The notes beneath the pieces were generated by a model that was given only the letters and a program-made list of their open reading frames with translations, was not told the DNA's origin and ran no database searches. Below, one piece after another: positions 53,601-61,782 of a stretch of DNA of 64,000 nucleotides. Every line of letters starts with the position of its first letter. Position 1 is the first letter of the stretch. This DNA is from JASDSY01 sp041441465 (GTDB lineage: Bacteria > Muiribacteriota > UBA9980). The stretch covers positions 62,001 to 126,000 of the forward strand of contig JASDSY010000029.1 in the NCBI GenBank assembly GCA_041441465.1. The letters run 5' to 3'. Made by a program: the position numbers and the translations under genes.

Positions 53601-54563
53601 ATGAAATCTGCTATAAAATTTATGTTTTATGCCTTTGTATTCGGCTTTATTTTATCGGTTTTTTCAGTTAATGCATATGCTCAGCAGGCTGCAGCTGAAG
53701 TCAATATTGCTCAATCGGGGACGACAGAGGTTAAAGCCGCAGCCGATACTGCCCCTATCGAAGTGATCAGACTCGGCAGGATTCCTTATCTGGATGCCAG
53801 AAAAATGGTTAAAGATCATGAGAAACTCTGTGAATATCTGAAAAAAGAACTTGGCGTAAAAGACGTAAAACTCGTATTAACTCCGAATTATGACGAACTG
53901 AACAATTTTTTGAAAGATAAAAAAATTGAAATCGCTTGGCACGGGACGCTCGCATATCCTAAGGCACGCCAGATTGCTGATGTAAAAGCAGTTCTAATGC
54001 CTATAAGATTTGCAAAAAAATCATACCGCGGCCAGATAGTGGTAAGAGCTGACTCGGGTATTGATAAAATTTCAGATTTAAAGGGGAAATCTTTCGCATT
54101 TACTGATAAAAAAAGCGCATCGGGTTATTTTTTCCCGAAAATTTTAATGATTGAAAACGGCCTTAATCCGGATAAAGATCTTTCAAAAGTAGAGTACATT
54201 AAAAAACATGACAATATTCTTTATAATATTTTATACAAAAAATTCGATGCCGGCGCCGTTTACGATAACGCGCTTGAGCTTTTAAAGACCGACGCGGAAA
54301 GATCGCAAATTAAAATATTATCTAAAACCGCTGAAATATTGAATGAACCTATAGTTGTCCGCGGCGATTTGCCTAAAGATATGATCGATAAAATAGTGAA
54401 CGCGTTTGCTAAGTTGAAAAAAAATGATCCGCAATTAGGCGGAATAATCGAAAATCTTGGCAATGTCGAATCTTTTGAAAAAGTTACTGATAATGATTAC
54501 AGTGAAATAATAAAGTTCTCTGAAAAATATAAATTGCTATTCGAAGAAGAAAGTAAAAAATAA
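53601..54563 (+). CDS. PhnD-like periplasmic solute-binding protein
   Basis: A 320-residue exported protein. After a signal peptide (cleavage near residue 28, AYA-QQ) and an Ala-rich linker, the mature protein is a periplasmic binding fold of the phosphate/phosphite/phosphonate type (PhnD/PtxB): IRLGRIPYLDARKMVKDHE, IEIAWHGTLAYPKARQ, YRGQIVVRADSGIDKISDLK and FAFTDKKSASGYFFPK, where the Ser/Thr-Gly-Tyr loop would bind the ligand. No ABC permease or ATPase gene is nearby. The GGDEF gene begins 21 bases later, so this protein more likely delivers a ligand signal to that sensor than feeds a transporter. Strong GGGAGGA site. Confidence 0.87.
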   Translation: MKSAIKFMFYAFVFGFILSVFSVNAYAQQAAAEVNIAQSGTTEVKAAADTAPIEVIRLGRIPYLDARKMVKDHEKLCEYLKKELGVKDVKLVLTPNYDELNNFLKDKKIEIAWHGTLAYPKARQIADVKAVLMPIRFAKKSYRGQIVVRADSGIDKISDLKGKSFAFTDKKSASGYFFPKILMIENGLNPDKDLSKVEYIKKHDNILYNILYKKFDAGAVYDNALELLKTDAERSQIKILSKTAEILNEPIVVRGDLPKDMIDKIVNAFAKLKKNDPQLGGIIENLGNVESFEKVTDNDYSEIIKFSEKYKLLFEEESKK

Positions 54564-54584
54564 AAAGAAAGTTGAATTTAACGG

Positions 54585-56363
54585 ATGACACATGAAACTA
54601 TAAAATTCAGTCTTAAATATAAGTTTATTATTTTTGTCACGACACTTATAATTGTCGTGCTTGCTTCCGCTTCATATTTTATTATAAGCCGCGAGCAGGA
54701 AATAATAACTCAAAAAATGGAAAACGCGGGCGTTTTGCTTTTAAGAACACTGTCTAATGTTTCTAAAGGCCCTTTGATTCAAAGTAACTATATCGACCTC
54801 AAAGGTTATATGGAAGATATAAAAAATGACAAAGAAATTGCCTATGCCTACATATTCGAAGACCTCAATAAAACTTGTGTCGTTCATATAAATAATATTG
54901 ATGACGCCAATTATGAAGGCGCTTCAGTAGCAAAATTCACTGACGAAGTTTCTATAAAAGCTTTTAACGCCAAAGACCTTATAATCCAGCGCTGGAAAGA
55001 TAAAAAACGCGGCGGCGGTTTTATCGATATCTGCGGTCCGATTATAGAGGGTAACTCTGTATATGGCAAAATAAGAATCGGATACTCAACGAAAAAACTA
55101 GAGGACGAGCTTTACACCACGGCTATTAACGTTCTTATAATAGCTGTAATCGCTATTATATTGGCGTTTTTGGTATCTATAATTCTTGCCGGCCTGATAT
55201 TAAAACCGATCGCTAAACTCGTAGAAGGCGTCGATAAAATTTCAGTCGGCGATTTCGGTCATCAAATTAATGTGAAAACAGGCGACGAACTTGGACTTCT
55301 CGCAGATGCATTCAACCGAATGTCTTATAATATTTCAGTTCTTTATAATATTTCTAATAAGATGAACTATGTGTCCGACCGTGACGAGCTTTTGAATATC
55401 ATTATGGATAATGCGCTTGACGCGCTTAAGGCTGAAAAGGGTTCAATTATGCTTTTAAATGAGCAAAACGAGCTCGAATTAAATTTAGTGCGCGGCCACA
55501 GTTATGAAAAGAAAAGCCTTGTAAGGCTGAAACTCGGCGAAGGCATTGCCGGAACTGTCGCTAAAACAGGCGATCCGCTTGTTATAAATAAAGGCGAAGA
55601 AGACGACAATTTCAAAAGATATTCCGATTTTATCGGACGCTCGCATATTTCATCGTTATTATGCGTACCGCTAAAAATCGAGGACAGGATTTTAGGCGTC
55701 GTTAATATAGTAAATAAAAAAGATGAACAAATGTTTAATATAAACGACACAAAGCTTATGCTTGTGCTTGGCGCTCAGGCAGCGGCAACCATCAGTAAAG
55801 CTAAAGTATATGAGGAATCCATCACCGACGGTATGACAAAATTGTTCATCCATCGTTATTTCCAGATAAGACTTGACGAAGAGTTGAAACGCTCTGCGCG
55901 TTACGGCACGAAATTATCTTTAATGCTTTTTGACGTCGATCACTTCAAGAAATTTAACGATACTTACGGCCATCAGCAGGGCGATATAGTCTTAATCGAG
56001 GCAGCCAAGATCGTAAAAGAATCCATACGTTCAAATATTGATATAGGCTGCCGTTACGGCGGAGAAGAATTTACGGTAATTATGCCTGAAACAGACGGGG
56101 CCGGCGCTAAAGTGCTTGCCGAACGTCTAAGAAAACGTGTTGAGGCTTATGAATTTCCAGGCCAGGAGAAGCCGCTGCATGTTACCATAAGCATCGGAAT
56201 TTCAGTTTTTCCTGACGATGCTATTGATAAACCAATGCTGATAAAAAAATCTGATGATGCTTTATATAGAGCTAAAGAAGACGGCAGAAACAATTGCAAA
56301 CTTTATTCCGAAGTTAACTGGGAAGGCGGAGTAAGTGAAAACAAAAAAGAAGGAAGCCATTAA
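54585..56363 (+). CDS. Membrane-bound diguanylate cyclase (sensor-HAMP-GAF-GGDEF)
   Basis: A 592-residue signalling protein. Spans at about 13-34 and 182-206 enclose a ~145-residue periplasmic sensor domain. Then come a HAMP linker (KPIAKLVEGVDKISVGDFG), a GAF domain at about 258-405 (AEKGSIMLLNE and GEGIAGTVAKTGDPLVI) and a GGDEF domain from 412, with the active loop GGEEF at 492-496. The enzyme would make cyclic di-GMP. The inhibitory site upstream reads R-S-N-I-D, one residue too long for the usual RxxD, so product inhibition may be weak. The PhnD-like gene just upstream is the likely ligand carrier. The next gene overlaps its 3' end by 29 bases. Confidence 0.9.
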   Translation: MTHETIKFSLKYKFIIFVTTLIIVVLASASYFIISREQEIITQKMENAGVLLLRTLSNVSKGPLIQSNYIDLKGYMEDIKNDKEIAYAYIFEDLNKTCVVHINNIDDANYEGASVAKFTDEVSIKAFNAKDLIIQRWKDKKRGGGFIDICGPIIEGNSVYGKIRIGYSTKKLEDELYTTAINVLIIAVIAIILAFLVSIILAGLILKPIAKLVEGVDKISVGDFGHQINVKTGDELGLLADAFNRMSYNISVLYNISNKMNYVSDRDELLNIIMDNALDALKAEKGSIMLLNEQNELELNLVRGHSYEKKSLVRLKLGEGIAGTVAKTGDPLVINKGEEDDNFKRYSDFIGRSHISSLLCVPLKIEDRILGVVNIVNKKDEQMFNINDTKLMLVLGAQAAATISKAKVYEESITDGMTKLFIHRYFQIRLDEELKRSARYGTKLSLMLFDVDHFKKFNDTYGHQQGDIVLIEAAKIVKESIRSNIDIGCRYGGEEFTVIMPETDGAGAKVLAERLRKRVEAYEFPGQEKPLHVTISIGISVFPDDAIDKPMLIKKSDDALYRAKEDGRNNCKLYSEVNWEGGVSENKKEGSH

Positions 56364-57168
56364 TATATGTGTCGCGGCAGGTAATTCATATACTAAGGTC
56401 GGCATTTATAAGGATGGGGCGCTTGCCGATTTTTTTAAATTCGAATCCAGGCCGTTGTCTGATTTAAACTCTAAAGTTAATTTTTTTACCGAAAAAATAA
56501 AACGAAATCTGTCTAAAAAATCTGAAAATCTTCCTTTGTTGATGACACATTGCTCTACAATAAAAGAAGCACCGGATTATTATCAAGCGCTTGCCGAAAA
56601 ATTAAGCGCTTCATTCTTGCTTATAAATTCTGAGTTAAATATTCCTTTAAAAATTAATTATAACCCTGAAAATACTCTTGGGACAGATAGAATTTGTGCC
56701 GCAGTCAGCGCATATAAAAAATATGCAGCCGAGGCGGACAATATTTTAGTCATCGATTTCGGTACCGCTACTACCTTTAATCTAATAAAAAAAAATACAT
56801 TTGAAGGCGGACTGATATTGCCGGGATTTGGTCTTTATTCCAATTCCCTGGGCAATTCTTGTGACCGGCTTTTCAGAGTGCATTTTAACAAAATTTCAGG
56901 ATTTTTATGCCGCGATACACAATCGGCGCTGGTCGCCGGAATATATGGCGGCTATTCGATTTTAATAAACGGACTTTATGAGAAATTGCTTAACGATGCG
57001 CAGGTTTCGCCGAAAGATGTATGTACTGTTATCACAGGCGGTTTTTCAAGTTTTTTCACCACCAATGTTGAATTTTCGGTAATTAACGATCAAAATCTGG
57101 TTTTAGACGGAATGAAAATTTTAAGTGAAATAAATTTTCATTCTGAATTTAAGGTCATGGCCCGTTAA
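56335..57168 (+). CDS. CoaX-like (type III pantothenate kinase family) protein, N-terminal Asp missing
   Basis: A 277-residue protein of the type III pantothenate kinase fold. Family marks are NTLGTDRICAAVSAY (G116-T-D-R), VIDFGTATTFNLI starting near residue 140, and GGLILPGFGLYSNSL. The N-terminal phosphate loop, normally D-x-G-N-T, reads A14-A-G-N-S, so the strongly conserved catalytic-loop aspartate is replaced by alanine. The protein may therefore be inactive as a kinase, or use a different arrangement. It starts at GTG behind GGAG within the 3' end of the GGDEF gene, so the two are translationally coupled. If active it would provide phosphopantothenate for CoA. Confidence 0.8.
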   Translation: MKTKKKEAINICVAAGNSYTKVGIYKDGALADFFKFESRPLSDLNSKVNFFTEKIKRNLSKKSENLPLLMTHCSTIKEAPDYYQALAEKLSASFLLINSELNIPLKINYNPENTLGTDRICAAVSAYKKYAAEADNILVIDFGTATTFNLIKKNTFEGGLILPGFGLYSNSLGNSCDRLFRVHFNKISGFLCRDTQSALVAGIYGGYSILINGLYEKLLNDAQVSPKDVCTVITGGFSSFFTTNVEFSVINDQNLVLDGMKILSEINFHSEFKVMAR

Positions 57169-57324
57169 TATATTAATCAGCATTTGAAATTTTTCTTATT
57201 ATTGTCTGTTTATGCGTGTTTTAAAATTAAAAAATGCCGATAAATATTGCAATTAAAAAATACCTTAAATGACTGAATTTTTAAAAGGCGAAAAATAAAA
57301 TCAAAGGTTAATTTCTATCGAATT

Positions 57325-58395
57325 ATGAATGATTATATTAAAGAATTAAAAATAGGCAATGTAAAAATAAAAAATAATATTATTTTAGCGCCGATGGCCG
57401 GAATTACGGACTATCCGTTCAGACTTTTATCATTGATTTTTGGTGTGGGACTTACCGTTTCGGAGATGGTGAATGTCACCGGCATGCATTATAAGAGTAA
57501 ACTTACACCGACGTTAATAAAACGCGCTGAAGGCGAAAGACCATTTTCGATACAGCTTTTTGGAAATAACGCCGACCATTTTGCCACTTCGGTAAGATTT
57601 ATTGCCGAGAATAAATTAAGCGAAATTATAGACATAAATATGGGCTGTCCTGCTAAAAATGTCACCAGTTCGAAATCCGGCGTATATTTAATGAAGGACA
57701 TAGAAAACGCTAAAAAAATTGTAAAATCCGCCGTGGCAGCGGCCGCTGAGTATAATCCGGCGCCGCCTGTAACCGTTAAAATAAGATTGGGCTGGGATTT
57801 AAACTCGATAATAGCTCCTGATTTTTGCAGAATGCTTGAAGATCTTGGAGTATCCATGATAACGGTTCACGGCAGGACATATTCTATGATGTTTTCCGGT
57901 ACGCCTTTATATAAATATATCGCTGAATGTAAAAAGGCGGTTAAGGTTCCGGTTATAGCCAACGGCGATATAAATCTTTATGAATCGATTAAAAATGTTA
58001 TTGATATTACCGGCGCCGACGGAGTAATGATAGGACGCGCCGCTATGGGACGGCCGTGGATTTTTAAAGACATATTAAATGCCGCTGAAAATAAAAATGG
58101 ACTGCATTTTCAAATTCCGGATATGATTAAGCTTATGAAGATTCATAGTAAACTTGTAGAAGAATTTTATAGGGATATAAGCGGCATTGTTACCATAAGA
58201 AAGCATCTTTTGTGGTATACACGCGGCTGGCATCAGGGCGCTCAGCTTCGCGAAAAACTCAAGCTGGCTGAAAGTACTGAACATATCGAACAGATGCTTT
58301 CCGAATATTTGTCGAGTTCTAAATTCGTGGATATTCCTGAAAACAGGGTGTTTAATGTTTATTCTCACTCGCCTCAGCAAATTGAGACTGTGTAA
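57325..58395 (+). CDS. dusB: tRNA-dihydrouridine synthase (DusB-type)
   Basis: A 356-residue FMN-dependent enzyme that reduces uridines in tRNA D-loops. It shows ILAPMAGITDYPFRLL at the start, the active-site cysteine in DINMGCPAKNVTSSKSG, VKIRLGWD, MITVHGRTYSMMFSG and ADGVMIGRAAMGRPWIF, the last being the flavin-phosphate region. The family is certain; the B subtype is inferred from overall pattern and its usual nearness to other housekeeping genes. The start has no clear ribosome binding site: AAAGG lies 17 bases upstream. The next gene begins four bases after its stop. Confidence 0.92.
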   Translation: MNDYIKELKIGNVKIKNNIILAPMAGITDYPFRLLSLIFGVGLTVSEMVNVTGMHYKSKLTPTLIKRAEGERPFSIQLFGNNADHFATSVRFIAENKLSEIIDINMGCPAKNVTSSKSGVYLMKDIENAKKIVKSAVAAAAEYNPAPPVTVKIRLGWDLNSIIAPDFCRMLEDLGVSMITVHGRTYSMMFSGTPLYKYIAECKKAVKVPVIANGDINLYESIKNVIDITGADGVMIGRAAMGRPWIFKDILNAAENKNGLHFQIPDMIKLMKIHSKLVEEFYRDISGIVTIRKHLLWYTRGWHQGAQLREKLKLAESTEHIEQMLSEYLSSSKFVDIPENRVFNVYSHSPQQIETV

Positions 58396-58399
58396 ACGA

Positions 58400-61282
58400 A
58401 TGAAAAAAAACTTATTTTTAATTTATTTAATATTTTTCGCAATATTGTTTGCCGGCATTAAACCGCTTTATGCGCAAAGCGTTTTTCCGCCCGGCGAGCT
58501 TTATTTTTCACCCGCGACTTCGCTCGAGGATAAGCTGGCCGGCTTTATCAAGCAATCTCAGGGCAGCATTTTTTTGTGCACCAATTCATTGGATTCAAAA
58601 AAAATAGCCGACGCGTTGATAGACGCCCGCACTTTACGGCAGCTGCCTGTAAAAGTTATTATTTATAAACCTAATGCCGCCGGCAATGCTTTTATAGAAA
58701 AATTTTTGTATTACGGAATAAATGTCGTTCTTGCTGAAAATTCAGACGGTTTTGATTTTAATTTTTGTATGATAGATTTCAATTCTGTATTTTTAACTTC
58801 GGCGCCTTTTAATTATAAATCGTTGAATCAAAATTATAATTATGCGATGATTGTCAATAGCGAAAAATTTGCGGAAAATTTTCAATATGAATTTGTTGAA
58901 ATGTTCGAGGGCCATTATTTCGGAAGCGCCTCGCCCTCAAACACGCCTAACGCTAATATAAATATAAACGGCGCCTACTTAGATACGGCCTTTTTGCCTG
59001 AAGACGCGAGCGACAATAAAATCACATCGATAATATCCAGGGCAGCCAAACAAATAAAAATAATGTCGCCTGAATTAAAAAACGAGTTAATAAACGATAA
59101 TGTTATAGGACGTAAAAACGCAATTTCAGATATTACTTTAATTTTTAACGGCGAAGAGAGCGGCACCCAATTTACGGCCAGACCCGAATATGAAAGATAC
59201 CGTAAATCCGGTATTTATACCGTTTTAAATAAAAATTACGCGAAAATTGAGTGCCCGTTTATAGTAGTAGACGCGCAGCAGGTTTTGCTTTTTGGAAATA
59301 AAAAAGCTGTATCGAATACGACATTAGCCGATTCGGCTTTCATTTCGATTAATTCGAAGGAAGCCGCTTCAATGTTCACAACTTTTTTTGATTCAATCGT
59401 AAAATCAAATACTGAAAATATAGTTTTAAAGGGCCAGGTTGTTAATTCAAGTAATAATCTGCCTTTAGAAGGAGTAAGGGTCTGGCTTTCGAATTTGAAT
59501 GCCGAAATTTATACCGACTATCTTGGCTGGTATGAAATGAAAGGTAATTTGCCTGATGAATTCCTGATTTCAGCCGAGAAGGAATATTATTTTTCTCAGG
59601 ATATAAATTTTTCAAAAAAAAATGGAACCAGACTTGATTTTTTTCTTAAATCTATTGTATCATATAATAGTTTATCCGGATTTATAATCAGTGAAACTAC
59701 GCGTCTGCCGATTTCAGGGTGCGGGCTTGTCGCGGCTTATATTGAAAACGGCACCGGGACACGCACTTTTATAAGGACAAACACTAACGAAAAAGGTTTT
59801 TTTAGTTTTAAGGCGCTGCCGGTCGGAAAAATTGATCTTGAAATTACGCACCCGAATTACCAGACTAAGCTCGAAAAAGCCTATGAAGTAAAGTCTGGTC
59901 AGGCTATTTCACTAAGCGGTCCGCTGGTTTTGAAGCCTAACTACATTATAACCGCTTATCCGAATCCGATTTTTGAGGATAATTTATTCATAAATATTAA
60001 GGATTCGAATGCGGGCGGCCAGGTGCCGCAGGTTACCATAAAACAGAATAATTATGCTGAAATTCCAGTAAGTATGAGAATTGGCGCGTCGGCTGATATT
60101 TATAACATATATATCGGTAATTATATAATAAAAAAGGGATACTACGGAACGGCAAGAATAAGCGTAAACGGCTCAATGTCATATAAGGACATTAATATCG
60201 ACTTTCTCGAGGCTTATAAAAATTATACTTATTCGGCTCCGAAAAATGATGGAAATGTGGCTTTCGCACTTAATCTCGCAGGCGAATCGATAAAGAAATC
60301 TGCGTTTATAGCTATTCAAAATGATTCGTCAGTAATTTTAAGAGGAACGCAAGACCTAAAAAAAGACGGTTTATGTTTATTGGACGGCTGCGAACCTGTT
60401 TCGGTGGATATTAAATCAAAGGCTTTTTCGCCGGCCGATAGTTCAAATAGCATAAGGAATAATATAGAATTCAAGCTGCCGTATGAAACATATAAAAAAA
60501 ATGTCAATGAAAATGGCGGAGTTCCGGCGATATATTTTTATGATACAGCTTTAGGAACATGGAAATATTTAAAAACTGCAACTGATTTGCCTGAATATTC
60601 AACTGATATAAGCAGCGAGGTTATACTTAAATGTGAATTTTCAGAACCCGGTATTTTCGGTGTTTTAAGTGATAATACCGTGCCGGTAGTAGACAGCGTA
60701 AAAAATAATCTGGGTTGTTTGGAAATTGATATTATTGATAACGGGTCCGGTATTTCCGAAAGGGGTCTTTCTTTATACTCTAATAATACGCTTGAAAACG
60801 CTGTGAGCGTGAATTTTATAAATTATGAAAAAAATGATAAAAAAGCTAAATTTAGAATCAGCTCTATTGATAGCGATTATTTAAAAAAGGACATTAACGT
60901 TGTTCTCAGCGATAATTCGGGAAATTCATCCGTAATTTCACTGAAATCAATCGTTGATAAAGCTCCGGCTGCCAATTCTTCGTTACGGATTGTAGAGTTT
61001 TATCCAAATCCCTGCAAAAGTTTTGGTAAATTCAGAGTGCGAAGCGGAGAAAATGATTTCGTGACTTTAAAAATTTATGACGGCTCCGGCGGTATGATTT
61101 TTGAAGTTTGTGAAGATTCGCCGGTATCTCAGGGAGTCAGCGAATTTAATTTTAACGTAAATAATTTAGCGATTTTCAAAAATAAAATTGGAGTTAATAG
61201 ACTTTCAAACGGAGTTTATTTTTATAAGGCGATTTTTGCCTCAGGACATGAAACTAATGGTAAATTTTCTATATTAAAGTAG
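58400..61282 (+). CDS. Exported protein with two degenerate PLD folds, two carboxypeptidase-regulatory domains and a Por/FlgD-like C-terminal domain
   Basis: A 960-residue secreted protein. Signal peptide to about residue 26 (LYA-QS). Residues ~40-190 and ~210-352 match the two halves of a phospholipase-D-like fold, but the HxKxxxxD motifs are lost: D119-F-N121-F-C-M-I-D126 in the first and E-C-P-F-I-V-V-D in the second. Two carboxypeptidase-regulatory (beta-sandwich) domains follow, at about 351-430 (LPLEGVRVWLSNL) and 432-520 (GFFSFKALPVGKIDLEI). The last ~90 residues, with VEFYPNPCKSFGKFRV and RLSNGVYFYKAIF, resemble the FlgD-Ig/Por secretion type C-terminal domain. It is likely a cell-surface or secreted binding protein; no enzyme activity is expected from the PLD part. 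An upstream ATG at 58355 inside dusB is rejected. Confidence 0.8.
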   Translation: MKKNLFLIYLIFFAILFAGIKPLYAQSVFPPGELYFSPATSLEDKLAGFIKQSQGSIFLCTNSLDSKKIADALIDARTLRQLPVKVIIYKPNAAGNAFIEKFLYYGINVVLAENSDGFDFNFCMIDFNSVFLTSAPFNYKSLNQNYNYAMIVNSEKFAENFQYEFVEMFEGHYFGSASPSNTPNANININGAYLDTAFLPEDASDNKITSIISRAAKQIKIMSPELKNELINDNVIGRKNAISDITLIFNGEESGTQFTARPEYERYRKSGIYTVLNKNYAKIECPFIVVDAQQVLLFGNKKAVSNTTLADSAFISINSKEAASMFTTFFDSIVKSNTENIVLKGQVVNSSNNLPLEGVRVWLSNLNAEIYTDYLGWYEMKGNLPDEFLISAEKEYYFSQDINFSKKNGTRLDFFLKSIVSYNSLSGFIISETTRLPISGCGLVAAYIENGTGTRTFIRTNTNEKGFFSFKALPVGKIDLEITHPNYQTKLEKAYEVKSGQAISLSGPLVLKPNYIITAYPNPIFEDNLFINIKDSNAGGQVPQVTIKQNNYAEIPVSMRIGASADIYNIYIGNYIIKKGYYGTARISVNGSMSYKDINIDFLEAYKNYTYSAPKNDGNVAFALNLAGESIKKSAFIAIQNDSSVILRGTQDLKKDGLCLLDGCEPVSVDIKSKAFSPADSSNSIRNNIEFKLPYETYKKNVNENGGVPAIYFYDTALGTWKYLKTATDLPEYSTDISSEVILKCEFSEPGIFGVLSDNTVPVVDSVKNNLGCLEIDIIDNGSGISERGLSLYSNNTLENAVSVNFINYEKNDKKAKFRISSIDSDYLKKDINVVLSDNSGNSSVISLKSIVDKAPAANSSLRIVEFYPNPCKSFGKFRVRSGENDFVTLKIYDGSGGMIFEVCEDSPVSQGVSEFNFNVNNLAIFKNKIGVNRLSNGVYFYKAIFASGHETNGKFSILK

Positions 61283-61297
61283 GAAGTGTAGGTAATT

Positions 61298-61717
61298 ATG
61301 GGAAAAAGACGTGATGCAAGAGTGTTGGCATTAACTTTTATGTACCAATTCGACCTTGGAATTCATGAAAAGCTGGACGATATTATCCATTATACTTTAT
61401 TTGTCGACGAGTATGAAGTAGATGTCGTTAATTATGCCACGAAATTGGCCGCCGGCACTGTGAAAAATCTGGCTGAAGTCGATGACATAATAACTAGATC
61501 GGCGGATAACTGGTCAATTGGGCGAATGGCGACGCTCGACCGCAATATTTTACGACTTTCCATTTACGAAATGCTCTACGAAGAGGATGTTCCAAAAAAC
61601 GTTACGATTAACGAAGCCGTTGAAGTCGCAAAGACATTCAGTACTGAAAAGTCCGGAGAGTTCGTTAACGGAATTTTAGACAAGATAAGTAAAACTTATA
61701 TAAAAAATAAAAAATAA
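61298..61717 (+). CDS. nusB: Transcription antitermination factor NusB
   Basis: A 139-residue all-helical NusB. It begins GKRRDARVLALTFMYQFDLG, the usual arginine-rich RNA-binding start, and has RSADNWSIGRMATLDRNILRLSIYEML and NVTINEAVEVAKTFSTEKSG with FVNGILD at the end, all canonical. NusB pairs with NusE (S10) on boxA RNA in rRNA transcription. It lies 15 bases after the large exported protein gene and 65 bases before the second PilB-type gene. Confidence 0.95.
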   Translation: MGKRRDARVLALTFMYQFDLGIHEKLDDIIHYTLFVDEYEVDVVNYATKLAAGTVKNLAEVDDIITRSADNWSIGRMATLDRNILRLSIYEMLYEEDVPKNVTINEAVEVAKTFSTEKSGEFVNGILDKISKTYIKNKK

Positions 61718-61782
61718 AATTATTAAAAAATGAAAACTATTCAATATTAAATTATTAATATTGGATAATAAGGAGACTGATT

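Noticed and set aside
58355..58399. Longer N-terminus for the large exported protein, overlapping dusB
   Set aside because: The ATG at 58400 directly starts a normal signal peptide and lies four bases after the dusB stop.
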